This document shows positions 10,564 through 18,097 of a stretch of 42,635 nucleotides of DNA, piece after piece (the stretch's first letter is position 1; the number at the start of each line of letters is the position of its first letter). Made by a program: the position numbers and the translations under genes. This DNA comes from Pseudomonadota bacterium (GTDB lineage Bacteria; Myxococcota_A; UBA796; GCA-2862545), in the NCBI GenBank assembly GCA_947475315.1, contig CANJMY010000027.1, positions 1-42,635 of the forward strand. Reading direction: 5' to 3'. Below the pieces are notes generated by a model. The model worked only from the letters and a program-made list of their open reading frames with translations, searched no databases and had not been told where the DNA came from.

Positions 10564-11712
10564 TTGATCGTCGATATCGCCAACAACCCGCGGATCGTCC
10601 AGGTCCTCGGCCGCATCGAGGAGCTTCGTCGCGCCGCGGCCGAGCGCCCCGAGTCCGATCCTGAGCGCATGCGCCTCGAGGGTGAGGTCGGCGCGCTCTA
10701 CGTCGAGGTCGGCCACTACACACACTGGCTGATGCGGCAGGATCCGCAGTCGCTTGCCCACGTGGAAGAGGAAGCTCGCCGCTACGCCGAGACGATGGGC
10801 CGGACGGCGCTGCCGCCTACGCCCACGCTCGACCCGCGGGCGTTCGCGCCCAGCCAGGCCATCTCCGACGAGTGGGCAGACTCCGACACCATCCACGCGG
10901 CGGATGTGCACGCGCTGGACACCGGCGCGCTGCGGGCGCTCCGCGACGACGGCTCCGACGGCTGGGATCAGGCCCCCTACGACGAGCTGTTCCCCGAACT
11001 GGACCCGGTCGCCAACCTCGACCAGGACGATCCGGACGCCGAGCAGACGGACGCCACCGGCCTGACGCGCCCCACCGACCCCGAGACCAGCCCCAGCACG
11101 GGCTCGTTCGCGAGCCCGGCCGCGGCGTCGCCCTGGGATGATGGCGACCTGTCCGTGTTTGGCGGCGCGGACCTCGTCACGATCGAGCCGCCCGGAGCCG
11201 CCACGCGGCCTGTGCCGCTGCCCATGCCGGTGCCCCCGCCCGCCATCCGGGCCCGCGTGCGCACCGCCGAGGTCATCCCGATGGTCGAACCTGATCCAGA
11301 GCCCGTCGACGACGCGGCCGAGTTCACCGACCCGGAGGTCCGCGCCGACTGGATCGAGCCGCTCCGCGAGCTGCTCGACACCCTGGGCGCCCCTGAGCGC
11401 GCGGACGATCCCTCCACGCAGGCGGCGTGTGTGTCGGCCCTCGGGCGCGCCACCACCAACCTGGAGATGCGCTGGGTGCAGTACCCGGACGCCGTCCAGC
11501 AGGCGCTGCTCGGCTACGTCGGCGCGCGGGCCCGCAGGCTCGCGTCCGTCGCCCCGACCGACGCCGACATCCGCCTGGCGATCGGCCGCATGGAGCGCTT
11601 CATGCTGGCGCGCGGCCTGATGGCCGTGCCGTCGCTGCGCCGCGACGCCCCGTCCCGCGACTGGCGCGCGGACGAGCGGCGGTTCTGGGCGGTCTTGCAG
11701 GCGGGCCTGTAG
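10564..11712 (+). CDS. Hypothetical cytoplasmic protein with acidic, Pro-rich central linker
   Basis: About 382 residues. I prefer the TTG at 10564 (IVDIANNPRIVQVL) because GGTGGAG lies 6-8 nt upstream; a TTG at 10534 is an alternative. The N-terminal part (about 1-80) is helical and charged. The centre (about 80-255) is acidic, Pro-rich and probably disordered. The C-terminal 120 residues, from ADWIEPLRELLDTL to the end, form a compact helical domain ending WRADERRFWAVLQAGL. No signal peptide or membrane segment is visible and I do not recognise a family. It is divergent from the RNA methyltransferase. The codon pattern matches the neighbouring genes, supporting real coding. Confidence 0.7.
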   Translation: MIVDIANNPRIVQVLGRIEELRRAAAERPESDPERMRLEGEVGALYVEVGHYTHWLMRQDPQSLAHVEEEARRYAETMGRTALPPTPTLDPRAFAPSQAISDEWADSDTIHAADVHALDTGALRALRDDGSDGWDQAPYDELFPELDPVANLDQDDPDAEQTDATGLTRPTDPETSPSTGSFASPAAASPWDDGDLSVFGGADLVTIEPPGAATRPVPLPMPVPPPAIRARVRTAEVIPMVEPDPEPVDDAAEFTDPEVRADWIEPLRELLDTLGAPERADDPSTQAACVSALGRATTNLEMRWVQYPDAVQQALLGYVGARARRLASVAPTDADIRLAIGRMERFMLARGLMAVPSLRRDAPSRDWRADERRFWAVLQAGL

Positions 11713-11733
11713 GGCGCGTTCACGCCCAAAGGC

Positions 11734-12003
11734 TCAGCCGCGCAGGCCGGCCTTGTCGGGCGGCATGCCCTCGACGATGGCCTTGATCTGCTCGTCGTCC
11801 GCATACAGCTCGACCACGTCTTCGTCTTCGACCAGGACGGCGGTGATGGTGGAGATGAGCGAGGCGTGCTTGGCGACGGTCAGCCCGTCCGCGAGGCGCT
11901 CGACGACGTCATCGGTCTGGCCGGGCTCGACCTCGATCAGCTTGTCGTCGAGCAAGCTGCGCACGAGAGAGTCGGCAAAGCGGTACATTAGAGCGGAGGG
12001 CAT
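11734..12003 (-). CDS. Small acidic hypothetical protein (possibly DUF507-like)
   Basis: 89 residues from the ATG at 12003, preceded by GAGG with good spacing. The protein is helical and acidic, with LVRSLLDDKLIEVEPGQTDD near the start and VEDEDVVELYADDEQIKAIV near the end. The arrangement of a helix, the words LIEV and an acidic helical tail reminds me of DUF507-type small proteins, but the match is weak. It converges on the hypothetical gene ending at 11712 and is divergent from the small membrane protein at 12078. No function is proposed. Confidence 0.6.
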   Translation of the reverse strand: MPSALMYRFADSLVRSLLDDKLIEVEPGQTDDVVERLADGLTVAKHASLISTITAVLVEDEDVVELYADDEQIKAIVEGMPPDKAGLRG

Positions 12004-12077
12004 GCGTGGCCTCGGATAGGGGACTCGCACGCGTCCAGCGTCGAGGTGCCCACTTGCCCCCTCTAGCCCCGGAACCC

Positions 12078-12242
12078 ATGTCTGTGCCGCTCCCGTTCTA
12101 CTTCGCGTTCGCGGTTCCGACGTTTTTTGTCGTCCTGTGGTTCATGGTGCGCCTGTTTTCCGGTCGTTGGATCACTGAGGCCAAGCCGGATCTGTTCGTC
12201 CAGATCGAGGCCACCTCGTCCGAGCAGGATCCACGGGCTTGA
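12078..12242 (+). CDS. Small single-pass membrane protein
   Basis: 54 residues starting [20 protein letters not shown]. One strongly hydrophobic helix (about residues 7-29) is followed by a short soluble tail rich in acidic and polar residues. The ribosome-binding site is poor (GGAA). It lies 50 nt upstream of rpsN and ends just after a possible rpsN upstream region begins. The clear hydrophobic/polar segmentation argues for a real gene, but nothing indicates function. An N-terminal extension to 12006 is possible but would be low-complexity. Confidence 0.5.
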   Translation: MSVPLPFYFAFAVPTFFVVLWFMVRLFSGRWITEAKPDLFVQIEATSSEQDPRA

Positions 12243-12292
12243 CCGGAGCGCCTTGGTCCGATAGGAGGGCCGGGCCTTTTCTGGAGCCTTTC

Positions 12293-12598
12293 TTGGCCAA
12301 GACCAGCATGATCCACAAGCAGTACAAGCGTGAGCGCCTCGTGCGCAAGTTCGCCGCCCGTCGCGCCGAGCTCAAGAGCAAGTCCAGGGACCTCAAGCTC
12401 TCTCCCGAGGAGCGCCAGAGCGCCCGTGAGGCGTTGTCCGCGCTGCCGCGCAACAGCTCGCCTGTCCGCCTGCGCACCCGCTGCGTGGTCTCCGGCCGTC
12501 CGCGCGCCGTCTACAAGGAGTTCATGCTCTCGCGCATCGCGTTCCGCGCCATGGCGCTGCGCGGCGAGCTCCCCGGCATCCACAAAGCCTCCTGGTAG
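12293..12598 (+). CDS. rpsN: 30S ribosomal protein S14, long zinc-independent (C-minus) form
   Basis: 101 residues, exactly the length of the E. coli protein, from a TTG start with GGAG six bases upstream ([20 protein letters not shown]). The C-terminal half [20 protein letters not shown] is the conserved S14 signature. The two CxxC pairs of the short zinc-ribbon form are absent; only one Cys is present. S14 binds 16S rRNA in the head of the small subunit. The gene stands alone here, away from the S10/spc ribosomal operon. In many bacteria a stand-alone C-minus S14 is a paralogue expressed under zinc limitation. Whether this genome has a second S14 cannot be seen here. Confidence 0.95.
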   Translation: MAKTSMIHKQYKRERLVRKFAARRAELKSKSRDLKLSPEERQSAREALSALPRNSSPVRLRTRCVVSGRPRAVYKEFMLSRIAFRAMALRGELPGIHKASW

Positions 12599-12747
12599 TT
12601 TCGCGGGCCAGCCGGGTCGCTCGCTTCGTCGCGCGGCCCGTCCGTTCGGGTCGCGTACGCTAGTACGCTCCCCTCACGGCCAGACTCGCGCTCCTCGCCA
12701 TCGACCCGGCTGACCTCGCGAAACGGCGTTGCGGCAGGTTCGGCGAG

Positions 12748-12782
12748 ACACGCTCCACCCACTTCGGGTCGAGCGTGTTTTG
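12748..12782 (+). terminator. Intrinsic terminator downstream of rpsN
   Basis: ACACGCTC pairs with GAGCGTGT and ACCC pairs with GGGT inside it, with a single C-C mismatch and an ACTTC loop. The sequence then continues TTTTGTCGTTT. The T-run follows only on the + strand. It lies about 150 nt after rpsN and before the convergent carboxypeptidase gene. Confidence 0.7.
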
Positions 12783-12844
12783 TCGTTTCCGCGTTCGGGC
12801 GACCGACCGAAGGACCACGCGCGTCGCGCGGCCTTGGGTGGACG

Positions 12845-14332
12845 CTAGCTCCGGCTGACGCCGTAGAGCTTGCCGTGGCGCGACCAGAGGTGGTCGAGGA
12901 GGTCGGTCACGCCGTCGCGGTCGCCGACGGCGGCGCGGACGATCTCGGGGGCCTCGGCGCTGTGGCCGTGGCGGTGCACGCGATCGCGCAGCCAGGCCAG
13001 GATGGGCGCGAACTCGCCGCGCTCCACTTGACCCCACAGGTCGGGAAGCTCGGACTGGAGCGCCGCGGCGAGCGAGGCCGCGTAGAGGTTCCCGAGGGTG
13101 TAGGACGGGAAGTAGCCGATGGCGCCGCTGCCCCAGTGCACGTCCTGCAGGCAGCCCTCGCGGTCGGTGGGTGGGCGGATGCCGAGCGTGGTGGCGTAGG
13201 CCTCGTTCCAGGCGGCGGGCAGGTCCTCCACCGCGAGCGAGCCCTCCAGCAGCGCGACCTCCAGGCGGAAGCGCACCAGGATGTGGAGGTTGTACGTGGC
13301 CTCGTCGGCGAAGATGCGGATGAGGGTCGGCTCGACCGGGTTGGCGGCGGCGAACATGGCCTCGGGTGCGACGTCCGCGCCGATGTGCGCCTTGATCCGC
13401 GGGGCCAGCCAGCGGAAGAAGGGCAGGGAGCGGCCGATGAAGTTCTCCCAGAAGCGCGACTGCGACTCGTGCAGGCCGTAGCTGGCGGCGTCGTCGAGCG
13501 TGGTGCCGGCGAGCGCCTTGGGCAGGCCCTGCTCGTACATGCCGTGCCCGGCCTCGTGCATGGTGCCCGACAGGCCGGCGAGCAGGTCGTCCGCGTACAG
13601 GTGCGTGGTGATGCGCGTGTCGCCGTTGGCGATGGCGGTGCTGAACGGGTGCTCGGAGAAGTCCAGGCGGCCGCGGTGGGTGTCAAAGCCCAGCGCGACC
13701 ATCACCTGCTCGTGCAGCGCCTTTTGGGCCGTCAGGTCGAAGGTGCCTGAGACCTCGGCAGGGGCGGGCAGGCCGCGTACGGCGTCGATCAGCGGGCGCA
13801 GGCCCTCCTCCAGCCGCGCGAACAGCGGGCGGAGCGTGGCGAGCGTGGTGCCCGGGTCGAACGCCTCCAGCAGCACGTCGTAGGGGTGCCGCGTGGGGTC
13901 GATCGCCGAGGCCTCCAGCCGCTTGAGCGCGAACAGGTGGGAGAGCTTGGGCGCGAAGGTGGCGAAGTCGTTGGACTGCTTGGCGTCGAGCCAGGCCTGG
14001 AAGCCGTCGGCCTGCGCGCGCGCCAGCTCCGACACCAGCGACGCCGGCACGCGGATGGCCCGGGCGACGTCACGCTGCAGGTTGCGGACGGCGGCGGCCT
14101 GATCGGCGGGGAGCGGCTGCGACGCCAGCTCAGCCAGCGTAGCGGACAGCACGGGGTCGGTCATACGCTCGTGGACTAGGCCCGCGAGCAAGGCGATCTG
14201 CCCGGAGCGCGCGTCGCCGCCGCCTGTGGGCATCATCACCTGCTGGTCCCACTCCAGCAGCGCCGCGGTGGCGCGCAGGGCGGCGATCTTGGCGGTCTGT
14301 TCGGTGAGGGAGGCCCAGGTGGCCCCGCTCAC
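12845..14332 (-). CDS. M32-family metallocarboxypeptidase (carboxypeptidase Taq)
   Basis: 495 residues, the usual size, from a GTG start overlapping the thyX stop in GTGA. Visible M32 signatures are the zinc motif HEAGH (His259, Glu260, His263, in [20 protein letters not shown]), the downstream [10 protein letters not shown], the DTRITTHLY segment, and the C-terminal [13 protein letters not shown]. The family forms cytoplasmic homodimers that release C-terminal amino acids in a zinc- or cobalt-dependent way. All metal-site motifs are present, so it is probably active. It is the last gene of a three-gene operon with thyX and a small beta-rich protein; the association with thymidylate synthesis has no evident metabolic meaning. 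Confidence 0.94.
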   Translation of the reverse strand: MSGATWASLTEQTAKIAALRATAALLEWDQQVMMPTGGGDARSGQIALLAGLVHERMTDPVLSATLAELASQPLPADQAAAVRNLQRDVARAIRVPASLVSELARAQADGFQAWLDAKQSNDFATFAPKLSHLFALKRLEASAIDPTRHPYDVLLEAFDPGTTLATLRPLFARLEEGLRPLIDAVRGLPAPAEVSGTFDLTAQKALHEQVMVALGFDTHRGRLDFSEHPFSTAIANGDTRITTHLYADDLLAGLSGTMHEAGHGMYEQGLPKALAGTTLDDAASYGLHESQSRFWENFIGRSLPFFRWLAPRIKAHIGADVAPEAMFAAANPVEPTLIRIFADEATYNLHILVRFRLEVALLEGSLAVEDLPAAWNEAYATTLGIRPPTDREGCLQDVHWGSGAIGYFPSYTLGNLYAASLAAALQSELPDLWGQVERGEFAPILAWLRDRVHRHGHSAEAPEIVRAAVGDRDGVTDLLDHLWSRHGKLYGVSRS

Positions 14333-15285
14333 GCGCCACCCTCCGCGGGCTCGGGCAGGTCGAGCTTCTCGAGGAATTCGCGGCGCTCGCGCGCGGACAG
14401 GTTGGAGTCGCGCAGCAGCTGGTGGACGTTCTCGCCCTTCAGGCCGCGCTTCACGATCTCGATCTCGGCGCCGGACAGGTTCATCGCGTTGACGCGGTAG
14501 TCCTTGAACGCCTCCCAGGCGATCGGGCACCAGTCGGCCACGATGTCGCCGATCACGTCAGCGTACGCGCGGATCTCGTACTGGGCGTGCGGGTCCATGC
14601 GCAGCGCGAGGAAGTGCAGGAGGTTGTGGAGGTCGAGCTTCCAGTACCACTGCGTGTAGTAGTTCAGCGTCAGGTTCACGCGGGCCAGCTCGCGCGCGAT
14701 CTGCGGCGCGTCCTCGTCGACGCGCGTGCCGTCGCCGGTGTCGTTGAGCAGGGCCTCGTACGTCTCGTAGGCGCCCATCGCGTCGCGCTTGAGCATCGCG
14801 AGCACGCGGTTCGCCTGGTCGTCCGACACCATGTTGCCGCGGCCCTGACGGTTGGTCGCCGACTGCACGGAGATGGTGGACGGGTCCGGGAGGTAGAACT
14901 CGCGGTCCAGGATGGAGTAGCGCGCCGAGTACTCGTTCACGCTGGCCGTGCGGTGGCGGATCCACTGCCGCGCGATGAAGATCGGGAGCTTCACGTGGAG
15001 CTTGATCTCGCACATCTCGAGGGGGGTCGTGTGGCGGTGGCGCATCAGGTAGCGGACCAGGCCGCGGTCGTTGTTGATCGACCGGGTGCCGCGCCCGTAG
15101 GACACGCGCGCCGCCTGCACGATCGCGTCGTCGTCGCCCATGTAGTCGACCACGCGCACGAACCCGTGGTCCAGGACCGGGTGGATGCGGAAGAGGCGCT
15201 CCTCCATGGCCGGGACGGTCGGGCGCCGGGTGGGCTCAGGGGTGCCCCGGATCTGCTCCTCGAGCTGCTGGATGCGATCGTCCAT
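14329..15285 (-). CDS. thyX: FAD-dependent thymidylate synthase
   Basis: 318 residues, longer than the usual 220-270 because of a roughly 30-residue N-terminal extension rich in Pro and Glu. The diagnostic ThyX motif [14 protein letters not shown] is at residues 110-123 (RHR then seven residues then Ser120). Flavin and dUMP contact regions such as [20 protein letters not shown] and [20 protein letters not shown] are present. The enzyme makes dTMP from dUMP using methylene-tetrahydrofolate and NADPH. A ribosome site AAGGA overlaps the end of the upstream small gene, 3 nt away, and the carboxypeptidase start overlaps its stop, so the three genes are one transcript. Confidence 0.96.
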   Translation of the reverse strand: MDDRIQQLEEQIRGTPEPTRRPTVPAMEERLFRIHPVLDHGFVRVVDYMGDDDAIVQAARVSYGRGTRSINNDRGLVRYLMRHRHTTPLEMCEIKLHVKLPIFIARQWIRHRTASVNEYSARYSILDREFYLPDPSTISVQSATNRQGRGNMVSDDQANRVLAMLKRDAMGAYETYEALLNDTGDGTRVDEDAPQIARELARVNLTLNYYTQWYWKLDLHNLLHFLALRMDPHAQYEIRAYADVIGDIVADWCPIAWEAFKDYRVNAMNLSGAEIEIVKRGLKGENVHQLLRDSNLSARERREFLEKLDLPEPAEGGA

Positions 15286-15288
15286 CGG

Positions 15289-15669
15289 TCAGTCCTTGGG
15301 GGTGGGTGTCCAGCCGACGGCGGCCTTGGCGACCCGAAAACAGGTGTAGTGGAGGGTGTGGTCTAGCGTCGCGCCAAAGCGGAACGCCCGAAAGTGCAGG
15401 AACACGAGGTCGTGCTCAAGCTCGGCGAGGAGCACCGGCTCCGCCGAGCCGCGGCCGCGGTCGTCGTCGAACCCGGTCAGGGTGAACGACCAGCCGCCGT
15501 CGCGCAGGGTGCTGTCCACGCTGGGCGTGGACCCGGGTTGGAAGGAGAACGAGACAACGAGGGGGCCCTCGGGGAGATCCAGCTGGATCTCCAAGGGGTG
15601 TCCGAAGAAGCTGGTGACCTCGCCGGACGCAACGACGCGTGCGGGTCCGCTGTGGGAGACGGCCGTCAT
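15289..15669 (-). CDS. Small beta-rich hypothetical protein (resembles DUF6864)
   Basis: 126 residues of alternating hydrophobic strands with no signal peptide: SGEVTSFFGHPLEIQLDLPE, a central LTGFDDDRGRGSAEPVLLAE and a C-terminal LDHTLHYTCFR. From memory this order of motifs, especially the gap of Gly-x-Gly before a strand and the terminal HYT, resembles the uncharacterised DUF6864 family, but I cannot confirm it. It is the first gene of the thyX operon and is divergent from the phage-spike-like gene, sharing a 123-nt upstream region with it. Function unknown. Confidence 0.65.
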   Translation of the reverse strand: MTAVSHSGPARVVASGEVTSFFGHPLEIQLDLPEGPLVVSFSFQPGSTPSVDSTLRDGGWSFTLTGFDDDRGRGSAEPVLLAELEHDLVFLHFRAFRFGATLDHTLHYTCFRVAKAAVGWTPTPKD

Positions 15670-15760
15670 GCGCCGTGCCTAGCCGCATGGACGGCCGCGC
15701 GCACCTGCCCGCAGCGCCCTGATTTCCGCCTGCTGCGGTGGCCGCGCGGGGGGCTCGTGC

Positions 15761-15766
15761 TACCGT
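15761..15766 (+). promoter_or_regulatory. Possible -10 element of the spike gene
   Basis: TACCGT preceded by TGC gives an extended -10-like sequence 26 nt before the ATG at 15793. No good -35 hexamer is visible 16-18 nt upstream, so the call is weak. Confidence 0.2.
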
Positions 15767-15792
15767 GCCGAGCGGGTGTGTGGGGGTTCGAG

Positions 15793-16671
15793 ATGTTTCG
15801 CACGTCCAGTTCGGGTGGCGCCACCGACCAGCGCTCAATCGCGGCGGTCCTCAACGCGATCGTGGTCGACAACGTCGACCCGCAGGGCCAGGGTCGGGTC
15901 AAGGTCACCTTCCCGCACCTGTCGGGTGATCCGGAGTCGACCTGGCTGCGCATGTGCACCCCGGTCGGCGGCGACAAGTTCGGCTTCTACGCCCTGCCTG
16001 AGGTGGGCGAAGAGGTCCTGATCGCCTTCCTGCGCGGCAGCCCCGAGGACGGGATCGTGCTCGGCTCGCTGTGGAGCTCCAGCAGCATGCCGCCCGAGGA
16101 GGCCGCCCATCCGCCGTCGCCCGGGGACGCTGCGATGGGCGGCGCCTCCGTGTCGACCGACACCTTCACCGCCGGCTCCACCACCATCGAGCAGAATGAC
16201 CGCCGCATGTGGCGCTCGCGGTCGGGGCACCTGCTGCTCTTTGATGACACCGCCGGCGCCGAGTCCGTTCAGCTCTGGGACATGTCGCGCAACCTGGCCA
16301 TCGTGCTCGACAGCGCGTCGAGTCGAATCCTGGTGAGCAATGGCGCGGGCGATCTCCACCTTCGCGCGACGGGCAAGGTCGTGATCGAGGCGGGCGAGGA
16401 GGTGCTGGTGCAGGCGGGCACCGACTTCAAGCAGGAGTCCAACGGCGTGACCGAGCTCAAGGCCGGCACCACCGGCCAGTTCCAGGCCCCCGCGGGTCTG
16501 ACGCTCAAGTCCGACGCCGACGTCGACATCCAGGGCCTCAACATCACCGCCGCCGCGAGCGTGAAGTTCGAGGCCTCCGGCAGCATGTGCAAGGTGGCCG
16601 CCACCGTCCAGGCTGAGCTGAGCGGCAGCGCCAGCGCGACCATCCGCGGCGGCATGGTGATGATCAATTGA
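15793..16671 (+). CDS. Phage baseplate V / gp5 / VgrG-like spike protein, orphan
   Basis: 292 residues. Residues about 17-95 form the gp5-type OB fold of contractile tail spikes: VDNVDPQGQGRVKVTFPHLS, then PEVGEEVLIAFLRGSPEDG and IVLGSLW. After a Pro/Gly-rich linker (95-125), residues 140-292 are short alternating beta repeats (RILVSNGAGDLHLRATGKV and so on) expected to trimerise into a beta-helical needle. The gp27-like hub domains that make VgrG more than 500 residues long are absent. Such proteins cap the inner tube of phage tails, type VI secretion or extracellular contractile injection systems. No tube, sheath, baseplate or PAAR gene lies within this window. It is followed 17 nt later by the HTH/SspB-like gene. 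Confidence 0.85.
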   Translation: MFRTSSSGGATDQRSIAAVLNAIVVDNVDPQGQGRVKVTFPHLSGDPESTWLRMCTPVGGDKFGFYALPEVGEEVLIAFLRGSPEDGIVLGSLWSSSSMPPEEAAHPPSPGDAAMGGASVSTDTFTAGSTTIEQNDRRMWRSRSGHLLLFDDTAGAESVQLWDMSRNLAIVLDSASSRILVSNGAGDLHLRATGKVVIEAGEEVLVQAGTDFKQESNGVTELKAGTTGQFQAPAGLTLKSDADVDIQGLNITAAASVKFEASGSMCKVAATVQAELSGSASATIRGGMVMIN

Positions 16672-16688
16672 CCCCTACAGGAGGCGGA

Positions 16689-17321
16689 GTGACCCGACCG
16701 AGCGACGCAGTGCTGACCTGGCTGCGCGAGCGCATTGACGCGCGCGGCCTGAAGACCTCCAAGGTGGCCAAGGCGATCGGGCTCAAGACCCCGGAGTTCC
16801 GAAAGCTGCTCGCCGGCGAGACGCCCATGCTGCTCGACGACTTCGTGCGCCTGGGCGACGTGCTGGGCCTGGACGCCAACGACGTCGCCGGGCTGCCCGC
16901 GGCGGACCTGGCGACGACGTTCACGCCCACTGAGGTCCCCGAGCCTGAGCGCACGCCCTGCCAGGCGGAGCTGCTCTTCAAGCTCGGCTTCGACATGCAG
17001 ATCGACATCCACGTCCGCTTCATCGAGGCGGAGCTGGGCGAGTGGGGCGGGCCAGACTCCGCGCGCACCGGGTTCGTCGGCAAGGACATGCCCATCCAGC
17101 TGATGGCGCAGTACCACCGCTACATGGAGCCTCAGCTCGACGACGCGGGGCTGCACGTCACGCTGTCCTTCGACACGCTCTACCGCTGCACGTTCCCGTG
17201 GTCGTCGATCCGCGCGGTGACCTTCGTGCCGTTCGCCCCGCCGCCCGTGGCGCCGCCGCCCGCCAAGGTCAAGCCGACCGAGCCCGCGCCCGCACGCCCC
17301 ACGCTCCGCCTGGTGAAGTAG
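16689..17321 (+). CDS. XRE-type HTH domain fused to SspB-like ClpX adaptor with XB tail
   Basis: 210 residues from a GTG with AGGAGG upstream, 17 nt after the spike gene. Residues about 10-62 look like a Cro/C1 helix-turn-helix (LKTSKVAKAIGLKTPEFRKL, then a second helix pair). Residues about 92-180 (FDMQIDIHVRFIE, MPIQLMAQYH, LHVTLSFDTLYRCTFPWSSI) follow the strand order of SspB, the adaptor that delivers ssrA-tagged proteins to ClpXP. A Pro-rich linker (181-202) ends in RPTLRLVK. E. coli SspB ends in a long Pro/Asp-rich linker and RPALRVVK, the ClpX-binding XB peptide. The tail match is striking; the SspB fold assignment is inference. If right, this would couple DNA or ligand recognition to proteolysis. 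Its terminator follows at 17336. Confidence 0.72.
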   Translation: MTRPSDAVLTWLRERIDARGLKTSKVAKAIGLKTPEFRKLLAGETPMLLDDFVRLGDVLGLDANDVAGLPAADLATTFTPTEVPEPERTPCQAELLFKLGFDMQIDIHVRFIEAELGEWGGPDSARTGFVGKDMPIQLMAQYHRYMEPQLDDAGLHVTLSFDTLYRCTFPWSSIRAVTFVPFAPPPVAPPPAKVKPTEPAPARPTLRLVK

Positions 17322-17335
17322 GCCAGAAAGCGCGA

Positions 17336-17367
17336 ACGGCCAGCAGCCCGTGGGGGGCGCTGGCCGT
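17336..17367. terminator. Terminator between convergent genes
   Basis: A 9-bp stem ACGGCCAGC/GCTGGCCGT with a GC-rich loop is followed on the + strand by CGTCGTTT. The - strand side has CGCTTTCTGG. It lies between the HTH/SspB-like gene and the convergent small hypothetical gene, and probably serves mainly the + strand. Confidence 0.6.
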
Positions 17368-17399
17368 CGTCGTTTGCCGCGCGAGGGCGCGCGCCGCGT

Positions 17400-17771
17400 T
17401 CACTTCTGGAGGTGCTGCTCAATGTCCTTGAGGAGCTGACCGGCGGGGCCGGTGCGGTGCGAGCGGATGCACTTCTTGTAGGCCTTCCACAGCTCCGACA
17501 GCATTCCGTCGCTCGTGAGGCGGTGCTCCTCGACCAGGACGTCGTTGGAGTTCAGGCTGGAGCCCGCGATGGAGCGACGGCTGTGCAGGTTGCGCAGCGC
17601 GCCCAGGAACAGGTCGGTCGCGCCGTCGTGTCCGCGCCGCTGGAGCTCGATGTACGACTGCCAGACCACGCTCTCCGGCATGACATCCGCGTCCGCGGTG
17701 CCTCCGATTCGCAGGGCTCGGATCAGCTCGCGCGACGGCATCTCGGAATCAACCAAGGAACCTTCGGTCAT
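17400..17771 (-). CDS. Small helical hypothetical protein
   Basis: 123 residues from the ATG at 17771, chosen because GGAGGGGGG lies immediately upstream; longer alternatives read into low-complexity sequence. The protein is predicted mostly helical, with MPSRELIRALRIGG, MPESVVWQSYIELQRRG, and a C-terminal stretch containing MLSELWKAYKKCIRSH and LLKDIEQHLQK. There is no signal peptide, transmembrane segment or recognisable motif. It stands alone, convergent with the HTH/SspB-like gene and divergent from the M16 lipoprotein. Confidence 0.65.
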   Translation of the reverse strand: MTEGSLVDSEMPSRELIRALRIGGTADADVMPESVVWQSYIELQRRGHDGATDLFLGALRNLHSRRSIAGSSLNSNDVLVEEHRLTSDGMLSELWKAYKKCIRSHRTGPAGQLLKDIEQHLQK

Positions 17772-18097
17772 TCCCCCCTCCAGGGCATTTAGGTGAGCGG
17801 GATCCCGGCGGTGGCCGAGGCCCCCAGTCCTTGCGGACGGCGGGAGGATACCACACGACAGGCCTCGACGATCCAAACCCGTCGCCTTGCACCGAACTTT
17901 TCCGGAATGCGCTTCGGAAACCCCCCAGTCACGGCCTTTCCTGGCGCGGTCCGTAATTCCAGACCGCCCGAGGTCCCGGCAGACGGCGGCGCGTGGCCCC
18001 ATTTACCGCGCGCGAGGCTGTGGTACTGCGGACTGCGGGCCGATGCGCCGTCGGCGCCTTACGCGTCGGTAACGCCGATCCCACCGTGAGCGTGCGC
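17772..18097. other. 326-nt divergent intergenic region
   Basis: No gene is supported here. The region separates a minus-strand small gene from the plus-strand M16 lipoprotein gene. It holds a good ribosome site for the former and an extended -10-like element on the minus strand (listed separately). It is locally less GC-rich around 17890-17960 (for example ACTTTTCCGGAATGCGC), as expected for promoter DNA. No convincing plus-strand promoter was found. Confidence 0.6.
17845..17853 (-). promoter_or_regulatory. Extended -10 element for the gene starting at 17771
   Basis: On the minus strand TGGTATCCT contains a TGn extension and a TATCCT hexamer about 75 nt upstream of the ATG. A recognisable -35 at 16-18 nt is missing, which extended -10 promoters can tolerate. 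Confidence 0.3.

Noticed and set aside
15793-16671. Calling the spike a type VI secretion VgrG
   Set aside because: The gp27-like hub domains are missing and no other T6SS gene is present; baseplate V/gp5-like is the safer label.
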